Source of the DNA: Gammaproteobacteria bacterium RBG_16_57_12 | GTDB lineage: Bacteria > Pseudomonadota > Gammaproteobacteria > RBG-16-57-12 | Direction: 5' to 3' | Assembly: GCA_001801365.1 (NCBI GenBank) | Contig: MGXL01000045.1 | Coordinates: 3,356 to 12,396, forward strand | Length of the DNA: 9,041 nucleotides | Part shown: piece by piece, positions 1 to 5,998 of the stretch | How the letters are laid out: every line of letters begins with the position of its first letter | How positions within the stretch are numbered: position 1 is the stretch's first letter | Program-made: the position numbers and the translations under genes | The notes under the pieces: model-generated | Told to the model about the DNA's origin: nothing | The model's database searches: none | Seen by the model: the letters and a program-made list of their open reading frames with translations, nothing else

Positions 1-58
1 CGATCTGTCGGCTTGCGGAGAGTTGCCGGCCATTACTCTGGGGTGATTCACTGTGACC

Positions 59-850
59 TTATGGCGTGGTCGCCGGGATTTCTTCCAGGATGATCTCGGT
101 GCTTTCGATTTGCAGGTCCTGGCTGCCGGAGGGTGCCGGGGCGCTGTCGCCGGTCTTCTCGATGATGACTTCGGTGGAAGGGCTGTCGCCCGTGGTAGCC
201 GGTTGTGCGGGTTGTTGTCCGGCTTGCGCAGGGCCCGCCGGTTGTGCAGTGACCGGCTTGGCGACATCGCCGGGATATTCGAAGGCCTTGACCACACGAT
301 CGACACCTTCGATGCGGCGCACGATGTCCGCCACGGCGTCAGATTCCTCTGGTGTGACCAGCCCCATGAGGTAAACGGCGCCACGTTCTGTAACTATCTT
401 GATGTCAGTTATTTTGAGATTGCTTTTACGCAGCAGCCAGCCTTTGACATTGTAGGTGATCCAGGAATCATTGGCGCGCGATTCAACCGAACTTGGCGCG
501 GCGATTTGCAGGTCATTATAAATTCTTTTCACCCCCGGGATCTGGTTGGCCAGCGCATCGATATGATCGAGGACTTCCTGCGTGGGGACTTCGCCGGTGA
601 GTAACAACACCTGGTTATAACTGGTGGCATTCACATGGACCTGGGGGCCGATCACGGGGTCGGAATACACACTGTCGTTGATCTTCAGTTCGATGGCCTG
701 ATCGGCCACCATGGCGGCCGTGGTGCGCCGGTCGCCATGCGCCACGGCGGTGGAAGTGGCCGCGGCACCGCCGAGAAAGGCCGGTACGGCGCATGCTGAC
801 AGCAGCGGGATTGCAAAGGTGAGGGCCAGAAGTGCTGGAATGTTTCGCAT
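59..850 (-). CDS. dolP: DolP (YraP)-like outer-membrane lipoprotein with two BON domains
   Basis: Encodes a 263-residue lipoprotein. The start is the ATG at 850, preceded by AGGA about ten bases upstream, because it puts a signal peptide directly at the N-terminus with lipobox LSAC and lipidated Cys20. Residue +2 is Ala, so outer-membrane sorting is expected. BON domain 1 spans about residues 47-117 and BON domain 2 about 127-192. In E. coli, DolP binds anionic phospholipid at division sites and supports outer-membrane integrity. This protein is longer than the E. coli one (about 190 residues): a Pro/Ala/Gln-rich, probably disordered tail covers residues 194-263 and carries two similar acidic motifs, STEVIIE (225-231) and STEIILEE (250-257). 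It is the last gene of the lpoA-yraN-dolP run, 47 bases after the yraN stop. The frame is open up to 925, but that start would bury the signal peptide. Confidence 0.9.
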   Translation of the reverse strand: MRNIPALLALTFAIPLLSACAVPAFLGGAAATSTAVAHGDRRTTAAMVADQAIELKINDSVYSDPVIGPQVHVNATSYNQVLLLTGEVPTQEVLDHIDALANQIPGVKRIYNDLQIAAPSSVESRANDSWITYNVKGWLLRKSNLKITDIKIVTERGAVYLMGLVTPEESDAVADIVRRIEGVDRVVKAFEYPGDVAKPVTAQPAGPAQAGQQPAQPATTGDSPSTEVIIEKTGDSAPAPSGSQDLQIESTEIILEEIPATTP

Positions 851-897
851 AGGTAGTGGTTCCTGAAATATCGCCACGGCGGATAATCGTTGCATAA

Positions 898-1272
898 TTA
901 TGCCTGAAATGCGTCTTTTATCCATTGTATTTCAGTCGCGGGTCCCGTGCCGGGCGAGATGCCCAGCACATCGAAGCGGCATGGCCGCGTGCGTTGATTC
1001 GTGTGACATTGCAGATAATGCTCGGCTGTTCTGCACAGCCGCGCCTGTTTTTGCCGGGTGACGCTCTCCAGCGCGCTGCCATAACGGGGGTGCTGGCGGT
1101 AGCGGACCTCGACGAATACCAGACAGTCGCGATCCTGCATGATCAGATCGATTTCCCCGGACTTGCAGAGGTAATTTCTTTCCAGCAGTTGCAGCCCCTG
1201 GCCACACAGATAGTTGCAGGCGAGATCCTCAGCGGCCTGGCCACGTGGCTGTCGGGGCGGGGTGGCCGTCAT
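898..1272 (-). CDS. yraN: YraN / UPF0102 family nuclease-like protein
   Basis: Encodes 124 residues, normal for UPF0102. Family signatures are visible: an N-terminal G-x-x-A-E-D-L-A helix (11-18), RNY (32-34), GEIDLI (39-44), FVEVRYR (53-59) and a C-terminal FDVLGI (100-105). The core resembles the PD-(D/E)xK restriction-endonuclease fold: Asp42 and Glu55 would be metal ligands, with Arg57 at the position of the usual Lys. The cellular role of YraN is not settled; a nuclease acting on DNA structures is an inference from the fold. The ATG lies one base after the lpoA TGA and has only a weak ribosome-binding site, so translational coupling to lpoA is likely. In E. coli, diaA follows yraN; here dolP does. 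Confidence 0.92.
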   Translation of the reverse strand: MTATPPRQPRGQAAEDLACNYLCGQGLQLLERNYLCKSGEIDLIMQDRDCLVFVEVRYRQHPRYGSALESVTRQKQARLCRTAEHYLQCHTNQRTRPCRFDVLGISPGTGPATEIQWIKDAFQA

Positions 1273-1273
1273 G

Positions 1274-3109
1274 TCATTCTCTGGGGCGGGGGATACCGCC
1301 TTTGAAAATGGCCCAGCCGAGCTGACGCTGGATCAGATTGTTGCTCAGGGAGAGGCGCCCGGTATTGCCGCTGTAGCTCAATACCCGGTTGGGGGCGTTG
1401 CCCAGGTACGCCGACAGGGCATAGGCGTCCGCGCCCAGGGCATAGAGACGCCAGTAATTGATGTTGACGTTGGGCCACTGCTGCCTGATTTTGTCCGGCA
1501 GGGTATTGTCCGGCAGTTTCCCGCCCAGGGTCCAGGGCATGTCACCGATGATCATGCCATCCATGTCCTGATCCAGCTGGGCATTTTTGTCGCCGCTGAA
1601 GGCGTGTGAGGTGCTGTAGACAGGCAGATCGCCCGCGTAGTGGAATTTGAGCTGCGGCTGCAGCAGGCGCGCCTGGCGCGGCAGGGCCGCGACAAAGATA
1701 AAATCGATATCCTGGCGGCGGCGCGGGGTGAATTCAATTTTCTCGCCCAACACATTGCCCAACTGCTTGTGGCGCTGCCGGCTCTGATCCAGGTTGAAGG
1801 CGTGACGGATGGCGCCGGAAAAATCACTTTTGTTGGCGTCGTAGGTTTCGATCGCTGCAATTTCGCCACCCAGTGCGGCCCAGCGCTGCAGGAAGGTCGC
1901 GGAGATACGGCTACCCCAGTCATTGTCGGGGACCAGCACCAGGGCGCGCAGCCGCCCGTCATTCCAGGCGCGCTCCGCAACCTGTTGCGCCTCATCTTCC
2001 GGAGACAGGCCGAACTGGAACAATCCGCGCGGGCCGCCTTCCGCCGGCACGGCATAGTTCAGCGCCAGGGTGGTGACCGGCAATTCATTCCCCGCCAGGC
2101 TGGCGACCGCTTCCTTTTCCAGCGGTCCGATAATAAATTTTGCGCCGGCTTCAACCGCCTGCTGATAGGCCCGCCGGGTCTGTTCATTATCGCTGCCGGT
2201 ATCATAGATGCCGAGAACGGGCGTGACGTCCTCATGCCGGGTGCTGTAATGGGCGGCGATGATGCCGTCGCGCACCGCCTCGCCGGCCGCCGCGTAGCGC
2301 CCGCTCAGGGGCAAAATCAGCGCAATGTGATCGGGCAGCGGCAGCACGGCAAATTGCGGTTCGTTGAGACGGGCATCCAGCGCCTGTACTCTGGCCAATT
2401 CCGCCTCGGTCAGATCATGCCGGCGCCAGTCTTCAATCAGGCTGGTCAGGCGTGACAACTGCTGATTTTTATCCATGCCCTGGGTGGCGGGTGATTTGCC
2501 GGGTGGTGCCTGAAACAGTAACAAGAGGTTATCTGTCAACCGGGCAAGCTGATCCAGGACAGCGGCGCGGTTTTGCTGCCTGGGTTCACCGGCCTCCAGA
2601 TACTGATCCAGCGCAATGCGCTCGCGCGTGGACGAATAGAGATCATTCAGCTGAGTGTAGGCCTTGAGGCGCAGGCCATGAAATTGACCGGCCTGGCCGG
2701 CAGGCAATGGGTCTTTTTCCAGCGGTTCCAGTTCAGCCAGGGCGGCTTTTACCTCGCGCTGTTGCAGGGCAATTTCTGCGGCGAGCAATTTTTTGCGTAT
2801 CAAAAAACCGGGATCAGCGCCGCCAAGATCGATTTGCTCCAGATTGGTTTTGGCATCGCGGGCATGGTTACCCTTCAGCAGGCTGGCGACCGCGTTCAAT
2901 TGATAGTCCTGCCGGAGCGGTGGCTTGGCGTCCTGGGCCAGGCGCTGGTAATAGATGGCGGCCTCGCGATATTTATCCTGCTGCTCCAGGGCCTTGACCT
3001 GCGCCGGCACTTCCCGCGGCTGTTCGGCCGTGGCGGCGCATCCGGCGAGACCGCTGATACTCAGAATGCCAAAGAAAAACAGGACTGTTGCGGGGGCCGC
3101 TTTAACCAT
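1274..3109 (-). CDS. lpoA: LpoA, lipoprotein activator of penicillin-binding protein 1A
   Basis: Encodes 611 residues. The signal peptide ends in lipobox LAGC with Cys24; residue +2 is Ala, as expected for the outer membrane. The N-terminal half (about 30-250) is helical and TPR-like, including the segment Y47-REAAIYYQRLAQ. The C-terminal half (about 260-605) is a periplasmic-binding-protein type 1 fold that begins at HIALILPLSG (261-270) and contains KFIIGPL. Together these are the two-domain LpoA (YraM) architecture. LpoA spans the periplasm from the outer membrane and activates transpeptidation by PBP1A. It is the first gene of the minus-strand operon and is divergent from rsmI. No clear Shine-Dalgarno precedes the ATG at 3109, but this start gives a complete signal peptide and lies about 31 bases after the predicted transcription start. 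The proline- and lysine-containing segment near 201-215 fits the interdomain linker. Confidence 0.93.
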   Translation of the reverse strand: MVKAAPATVLFFFGILSISGLAGCAATAEQPREVPAQVKALEQQDKYREAAIYYQRLAQDAKPPLRQDYQLNAVASLLKGNHARDAKTNLEQIDLGGADPGFLIRKKLLAAEIALQQREVKAALAELEPLEKDPLPAGQAGQFHGLRLKAYTQLNDLYSSTRERIALDQYLEAGEPRQQNRAAVLDQLARLTDNLLLLFQAPPGKSPATQGMDKNQQLSRLTSLIEDWRRHDLTEAELARVQALDARLNEPQFAVLPLPDHIALILPLSGRYAAAGEAVRDGIIAAHYSTRHEDVTPVLGIYDTGSDNEQTRRAYQQAVEAGAKFIIGPLEKEAVASLAGNELPVTTLALNYAVPAEGGPRGLFQFGLSPEDEAQQVAERAWNDGRLRALVLVPDNDWGSRISATFLQRWAALGGEIAAIETYDANKSDFSGAIRHAFNLDQSRQRHKQLGNVLGEKIEFTPRRRQDIDFIFVAALPRQARLLQPQLKFHYAGDLPVYSTSHAFSGDKNAQLDQDMDGMIIGDMPWTLGGKLPDNTLPDKIRQQWPNVNINYWRLYALGADAYALSAYLGNAPNRVLSYSGNTGRLSLSNNLIQRQLGWAIFKGGIPRPRE

Positions 3110-3137
3110 TGGAATGTGCTAGTCTGCAGGGGAAAAT
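3109..3137 (+). promoter_or_regulatory. Weak candidate promoter for rsmI
   Basis: TTGGAA (3109-3114), a 17-base spacer and GAAAAT (3132-3137) are each 4 of 6 to the sigma70 consensus. Transcription would start near 3144, about 25 bases before the GTG start of rsmI. The match is modest, and rsmI could be served from elsewhere within lpoA. If used, this promoter and the lpoA promoter would transcribe across each other's start regions. Confidence 0.25.
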
Positions 3138-3146
3138 CACTGCAAC

Positions 3147-3175
3147 AGTATCAAGGTGGATCGCTAAAGTGTCAA
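3147..3175 (-). promoter_or_regulatory. Predicted sigma70-type promoter of lpoA-yraN-dolP
   Basis: Read on the minus strand, a perfect -35 TTGACA (3175-3170) is followed by a 17-base spacer and a -10 GATACT (3152-3147), 4 of 6 to consensus and keeping the most conserved A and T. Transcription would start near 3140, giving a leader of about 31 bases to the lpoA ATG. The -35 covers the rsmI GTG start and the -10 touches the rsmI ribosome-binding site, so the two divergent genes share this DNA. Confidence 0.55.
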
Positions 3176-4020
3176 TCAAATCAGGCGCGCTCTTCGTGGT
3201 GGCCACACCGATCGGAAATCTGGCGGACATCAGCGCGCGCGCCCTGGAGATCCTGGCGCGGGTGGAGGTGATCGCCGCCGAGGATACCCGTCATACCCGG
3301 CAGTTGCTCCAGCATTTCGCCATCACCACGCCTTGTGTGGCGCTGCATGAACACAATGAGCGTCAGCAGGTCCCCGGCCTGCTGGTGCGGCTGCAGCAGG
3401 GCGAGCGCGTGGCCCTGGTGTCGGATGCCGGCACACCGCTGATCAGCGATCCGGGCTTCCACCTGGTGCGCGCCGCACGGCAGGCGGGCATCCAGGTTGT
3501 GCCCATCCCCGGCGCCAGCGCGCTGATTACCGCCCTGTCCGCCTCGGGCCTGCCCAGCGATCGCTTCGTCTTCGAAGGATTTCTGCCGGCCCGGGGCGAG
3601 GCACGCCGGCGGCGGCTGGAGGAATTGCAGCACGATACCCGCACCCTGATCTTTTACGAGGCCAAGCATCGCATCCTCGACACGCTGGAGGACATGCAGG
3701 CCGTATTCGGTGCCGGGCGTGAGTCGGTATTGGCCCGCGAGCTGACCAAGACCTTCGAGACCATCCACCAGGGCGCGCTGCAGGAACAACTGGCCCTGCT
3801 GGCGCGCGATGCCAATCAATGCAAGGGCGAATTTGTGATTCTGATCGCCGGCGCGGCGGCGGAGCAGCGGCACGAGGTCTCGGTGAGGGCCGAACGCGTG
3901 CTGGCCGTGTTGCTGGAAGAACTGCCGGTCAAGCAGGCCGCCGCCCTGGCGGCGAAGATTACCGGGGGCAAGAAAAATCAACTCTATGAAATGGCCCTGG
4001 CGCTGAAGACGGTCAAATGA
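3169..4020 (+). CDS. rsmI: RsmI, 16S rRNA (cytidine-1402-2'-O)-methyltransferase
   Basis: Encodes 283 residues (E. coli RsmI has 286) of the tetrapyrrole-methylase-like SAM-dependent family. It 2'-O-methylates C1402 in the 16S rRNA decoding centre. Hallmarks in order: ATPIGNLADI (12-21), AAEDTRHT (36-43), SDAGTPLISDPG (85-96), PIPGASA (113-119), LPSDRF (128-133), EGFLP (136-140), FYE (172-174), LARELTK (198-204), KGEFV (229-233) and the C-terminal GGKKN. The GTG at 3169 is preferred: AAGGTGGA sits eight bases upstream and the N-terminus then matches family length. The in-frame ATG at 3109 adds 20 residues without family character and has no ribosome-binding site. RsmH, which N4-methylates the same nucleotide, is encoded 2.5 kb downstream. 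Confidence 0.95.
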   Translation: MSIKSGALFVVATPIGNLADISARALEILARVEVIAAEDTRHTRQLLQHFAITTPCVALHEHNERQQVPGLLVRLQQGERVALVSDAGTPLISDPGFHLVRAARQAGIQVVPIPGASALITALSASGLPSDRFVFEGFLPARGEARRRRLEELQHDTRTLIFYEAKHRILDTLEDMQAVFGAGRESVLARELTKTFETIHQGALQEQLALLARDANQCKGEFVILIAGAAAEQRHEVSVRAERVLAVLLEELPVKQAAALAAKITGGKKNQLYEMALALKTVK

Positions 4021-4087
4021 TTGATGTTGGTACATGGCACAGATTTCCGCTGAGAATTCCGCCCGGCAAATAACGGGCAACGGTGTG

Positions 4088-4096
4088 TGATATAAT
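4088..4096 (+). promoter_or_regulatory. Extended -10 promoter of rnpB
   Basis: TGA-TATAAT is a perfect extended -10 element (TGnTATAAT), followed by the GC-rich discriminator CCCCCT. Transcription from about 4103 coincides with the first base of the P1 helix. No good -35 hexamer lies at 16-18 bases. A GCCCG/CGGGC inverted repeat (4061-4065 and 4074-4078) occupies that region instead. A GC-rich discriminator is typical of promoters under stringent control of stable RNA, which is an inference here. Confidence 0.8.
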
Positions 4097-4102
4097 CCCC
4101 CT

Positions 4103-4459
4103 GGGAGTCGGCCGGACAGTCGCTGCGCAATGACGTGGAGGAAAGTCCGGACTCCGCAGGGCAAGGTGCCAGGTAACGCCTGGAAGACGCGAGTCTATGG
4201 AAAGTGCCACAGAAATGATACCGCCTAAGCGCCTCGGCGCCGGTAAGGGTGAAATGGTGCGGTAAGAGCGCACCGCGCGGGTGGTAACACCAGCGGCAGG
4301 GTAAACCCCACCTGGAGCAAGACCAAATAGGGGAGCGGGCGGCAGGTCCGTCACGTGTGGCCCACACGGCTCCCGGGTAGGTCGCTTGAGGCGTACGGTG
4401 ACGTGCGTCCCAGATGAATGACTGTTCATGACAGAATCCGGCTTACAGGCCGACTCCTT
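4103..4459 (+). ncRNA. rnpB: RNase P RNA, bacterial type A
   Basis: This is the catalytic RNA of RNase P, which removes 5' leaders from tRNA precursors. Recognition rests on conserved blocks: GAGGAAAGUCCGGACUCC (P4 5' side, from 4138), GGUAAGGGUGAAA, GGUAAGAGCGCACCGCGCGG, GGAGCAAGACCAAAUAGGGG, and near the 3' end AGAUGAAUGACUG followed by GACAGAAUCCGGCUUAC. The P1 helix closes perfectly: GGAGUCGGCC (4104-4113) with GGCCGACUCC (4448-4457). Other visible helices are a GCGC-CUCG-GCGC hairpin (4229-4240), P14 (GGUGC 4256-4260 with GCACC 4270-4274), P15 (GGGAGC 4331-4336 with GCUCCC 4369-4374) and a hairpin within that arm (CGUGUG/CACACG, 4354-4368). The GGGU at 4375-4378 matches the segment that pairs with the tRNA CCA end. 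The P3 region is clearly shorter than in E. coli. Ends are set from the P1 helix and could shift by a few bases. Confidence 0.96.
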
Positions 4460-4497
4460 AAATTTAGAAACGATCCTGATCCGGCAATACAGGATAG

Positions 4498-4525
4498 TTG
4501 CATTTGCTACGCAAAGAGTTATAAT
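4498..4525 (+). promoter_or_regulatory. Predicted promoter of the Xre-RES toxin-antitoxin operon
   Basis: A perfect -10 TATAAT (4520-4525) sits 16 bases after a poor -35, TTGCAT (4498-4503). Transcription would start near 4532, about 26 bases before the antitoxin ATG. The -10 lies inside the palindrome at 4518-4531. Confidence 0.55.
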
Positions 4526-4531
4526 TCTAAC
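4518..4531. promoter_or_regulatory. Palindrome over the -10 box, candidate antitoxin operator
   Basis: GTTATAATTCTAAC is a 14-base inverted repeat with 12 symmetric positions: half-sites GTTA and TAAC around a central AATT, with one mismatched pair. It covers the whole -10 element. Xre-type antitoxins commonly repress their own operon by binding inverted repeats at the promoter, so this is the natural operator candidate. Binding itself is inferred. Confidence 0.5.
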
Positions 4532-4557
4532 ATGGAAATAACACGAGGGCCATTCCC

Positions 4558-4953
4558 ATGTTAGCCACTACTCAACAGTTTGAAGAACGCAAAGCCGATC
4601 GCTCCGAGTTAGCCAAAATGGTGATGACACTGTTTGAGCACTGGCAGCTCTCCACGGAAGATCAGCTGTCCCTGCTGGGGCTTTCGACGACCAACCGGGG
4701 GGCGTTGGCCCGCTACCGCAAGGGTGAACCGCTGGCCCCGAGCCGCGACTTGCTGGAGCGGGTGGGTATCTTGCTGGGCATTCACAAATCACTGCGCCTG
4801 CTGTTCCCGCACAACCGGGAGTTGGCTTATGCCTGGATGACGCAACGTAATCGCGCCTTCGATGGCATGACGCCGACCGAGACGATGAAGCAATGGGGGT
4901 TTCCGGGGTTGCTCATGGTGCGGGCTTACCTGGATCGGGCGCGAGGGCAATGA
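4558..4953 (+). CDS. Xre/MbcA/ParS-type antitoxin (DUF2384 family)
   Basis: Encodes 131 residues. The N-terminal part (about 31-75) is a helix-turn-helix region of the Xre-like antitoxin type, including [20 protein letters not shown] and the following [19 protein letters not shown]. The C-terminal part (about 95-131) has the toxin-binding pattern of the MbcA/ParS/Xre family: [14 protein letters not shown], then [13 protein letters not shown]. The family neutralises RES toxins by covering their active site with this C-terminal tail, and the N-terminal part binds operator DNA. GAGGG eight bases before the ATG supports this start. The ATG at 4532 is out of frame and stops after ten codons. The gene precedes the RES toxin and overlaps it by four bases (ATGA), the usual antitoxin-first order. 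The family call is firm from context and motif; the exact subfamily is not. Confidence 0.9.
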   Translation: MLATTQQFEERKADRSELAKMVMTLFEHWQLSTEDQLSLLGLSTTNRGALARYRKGEPLAPSRDLLERVGILLGIHKSLRLLFPHNRELAYAWMTQRNRAFDGMTPTETMKQWGFPGLLMVRAYLDRARGQ

Positions 4954-5657
4954 TGGAGGGGTTGTTTGATGGCCTCACCATTACCGACTTTCATGGAGAT
5001 GCATACCGCAATATCGCCTCACTGCGGGAATCGCAGGATCTCTTTGATGACCTGACGCCCAGTCCTGAAGGCTGGCAGGCGGCGATAGACCTTGAGCTGT
5101 CCACAAAGCCGCGCACTTATGCCTCGCACCAGCCCATCATTGATCGTCCATTTGAAGAGGCGGCCTTTAACGAGGCGATTCGCTATCCTTTCACCCATTG
5201 GGCGAAAACGCGATATTCCGATGGTTCGTTTGGTGTGTGGTACGGTACTGACTCCCTGGTAACCAGCATCCATGAGACCGTCTATCATTGGCGTACCCAT
5301 TTTCTCGAGGATGCCGCGTGGCACGCGCGTGAAGGGGTGATCGGCGAGCGCAAAGTCTATCTGGTCAGATGCGATGCGGCATTGCTCAACTATATCCCGA
5401 AAGTAGACGCATTTCCGGCGCTGATTGATCCGATGCCGGGCGGTTACCACCTTACCCATCAAGTAGGGGCGCGAATTCATCATGATGGGCACCCTGGCTT
5501 AATATCTCGCTCCGCACGTTGCGAGGGTGAGATTTATGCCATCTTCAACCCGCAGGTATTATCAAATCCGCGTCAACTCTGTTATTTGACCTACAGAATC
5601 GAAGGCGGCTCTGTCACTATCGAGCGCCAGGCTGGTGATCTGCTTATGAGAATATGA
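4950..5657 (+). CDS. RES-domain toxin, predicted NAD+-consuming
   Basis: Encodes 235 residues. The family is named for conserved Arg, Glu and Ser. Here Arg88 and Tyr98 lie in [14 protein letters not shown], Glu109 in TSIHETVYH, and the serine in GLISRSAR (Ser186 or Ser188). The fold resembles ADP-ribosyltransferases. Characterised members degrade NAD+ (MbcT by phosphorolysis) or ADP-ribosylate a target (ParT), stopping growth. All key residues are present and the frame is intact, so the toxin is probably active; which of the two activities it has cannot be read from sequence. The gene overlaps the antitoxin stop by four bases. A second ATG at 4953 is better spaced from GAGGG (4943-4947) and may be the true start, one residue shorter. 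The frame is open from 4893, but that would overlap the antitoxin heavily and add residues unlike the family. Confidence 0.9.
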   Translation: MMEGLFDGLTITDFHGDAYRNIASLRESQDLFDDLTPSPEGWQAAIDLELSTKPRTYASHQPIIDRPFEEAAFNEAIRYPFTHWAKTRYSDGSFGVWYGTDSLVTSIHETVYHWRTHFLEDAAWHAREGVIGERKVYLVRCDAALLNYIPKVDAFPALIDPMPGGYHLTHQVGARIHHDGHPGLISRSARCEGEIYAIFNPQVLSNPRQLCYLTYRIEGGSVTIERQAGDLLMRI

Positions 5658-5662
5658 AATAT

Positions 5663-5688
5663 CCCCGGTTATCAGGCTCGAACCGGGG
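5663..5688. terminator. Strong hairpin after the RES toxin gene, possible terminator
   Basis: CCCCGGTT (5663-5670) and AACCGGGG (5681-5688) form a perfect 8-bp stem with a ten-base loop, five bases after the toxin stop codon. No T-run follows on the plus strand. On the minus strand the stem is followed by ATATTTCATATTC, which is moderately T-rich. It may end the toxin transcript, protect its 3' end, or stop minus-strand transcription. Its position argues for a role; the missing U-tract lowers confidence in intrinsic termination. Confidence 0.45.
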
Positions 5689-5840
5689 AACTGCTTGATG
5701 CCGCCTCCGGCTTGGCCAAGGCCACCTCGATGCTGTCGCCGTCCTGCTTGAGGGCATCGGGGTGGGTATCGGGTATGTTGCCCGAAGTTGATCGAGACGG
5801 CGCCGCTCGATTTCAACCCCGCCAGTCTTAAAGTACCGCT
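5672..5840 (-). pseudogene. Possible remnant of the 3' end of an unrecognised gene, with a frameshift
   Basis: I do not recognise a family. On the minus strand, codons that look genuinely coding (mostly G or C in third position) read LKSSGAVSINFG in one frame down to 5781. After a single extra base at 5780 they continue in another frame as NIPDTHPDALKQDGDSIEV, then ALAKPEAASSSSPVRA to a TGA at 5674-5672, inside the loop of the hairpin. Joined, they would be the last 55-60 residues of a protein. No start codon or ribosome-binding site is visible. The plus strand also has an open frame here, running on from the toxin stop, which could be the shadow or the source, so the strand is uncertain. A relic left at an insertion boundary is a reasonable reading but unproven. 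Confidence 0.3.
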
Positions 5841-5960
5841 AAAACTTCCCTTTGTAAGTCGATGATTTTATAGATCGATTTATCTCAAAACCTCGTTGCA
5901 GAATGTCGCTAAGTTACTGTCTCGTAAGCAAGAATTCTTGATTTTAGGCCTGGAATTCGC
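5827..5960. other. AT-rich non-coding stretch upstream of the dcw promoter, with two palindromes
   Basis: No gene is visible and base composition is clearly more AT-rich than the flanks. It contains a near-palindrome ATAGATCGATTTAT (5870-5883, 12 of 14 symmetric) and a perfect 12-base palindrome CAAGAATTCTTG (5929-5940) that ends 20 bases before the -35 of the mraZ promoter. Either could be a regulator site. The AT-richness could also act as an upstream promoter element or mark the edge of inserted DNA. Confidence 0.4.
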
Positions 5961-5989
5961 TTGACACCCATCGGATGCGCTCCTATAGT
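5961..5989 (+). promoter_or_regulatory. Promoter of the dcw cluster (mraZ promoter)
   Basis: A perfect -35 TTGACA (5961-5966), an exact 17-base spacer and -10 TATAGT (5984-5989, 5 of 6) form a near-consensus sigma70 promoter. Transcription should start near 5996, about 53 bases before mraZ. The leader that follows carries the MraZ boxes, so MraZ would block initiation or early elongation. It is placed to drive mraZ-rsmH-ftsL-ftsI. Confidence 0.85.
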
Positions 5990-5998
5990 GTCGATAAG

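Noticed and set aside
1..33. Possible start of a minus-strand gene running off the left edge (ATG at 33, 11 open codons)
   Set aside because: Only 11 codons are visible, with no clear ribosome-binding site, so it cannot be told from chance.
851..925. Upstream start giving a 288-residue DolP
   Set aside because: It would bury the lipoprotein signal peptide 25 residues inside and overlap the end of yraN.
1640..2455. 271-codon open frame on the plus strand inside lpoA
   Set aside because: Shadow of lpoA, which has a lipobox and both expected domains on the other strand.
3109..3168. Upstream ATG giving a 303-residue RsmI
   Set aside because: The added residues do not resemble the family and there is no ribosome-binding site; the GTG at 3169 has AAGGTGGA at good spacing and gives the family length.
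3181..4164. 327-codon open frame on the minus strand across rsmI and into rnpB
   Set aside because: Antisense shadow of rsmI that runs into a structural RNA; its composition (His, Gln, Arg-rich) is that of a GC-rich complement.
4532..4564. Ten-codon open frame before the antitoxin
   Set aside because: It starts about at the predicted transcription start, has no ribosome-binding site and overlaps the antitoxin start out of frame; a leader peptide cannot be argued from this alone.
4893..4949. Upstream ATG giving a 254-residue RES toxin
   Set aside because: It would overlap the antitoxin by 61 bases; the ATGATG at 4950 with the overlapping stop and GAGGG is the normal arrangement.
5663..5688. 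Minus-strand GGTTCGAGCC in the hairpin resembles a tRNA T-loop, hinting at an att site
   Set aside because: The loop is ten bases, no acceptor, D or anticodon arm can be built around it, and no integrase is nearby.
5562..5816. 84-codon minus-strand frame overlapping the 3' end of the RES toxin
   Set aside because: It starts at a TTG without a ribosome-binding site and most of it is antisense to the toxin; only its first part overlaps the possible remnant reported separately.
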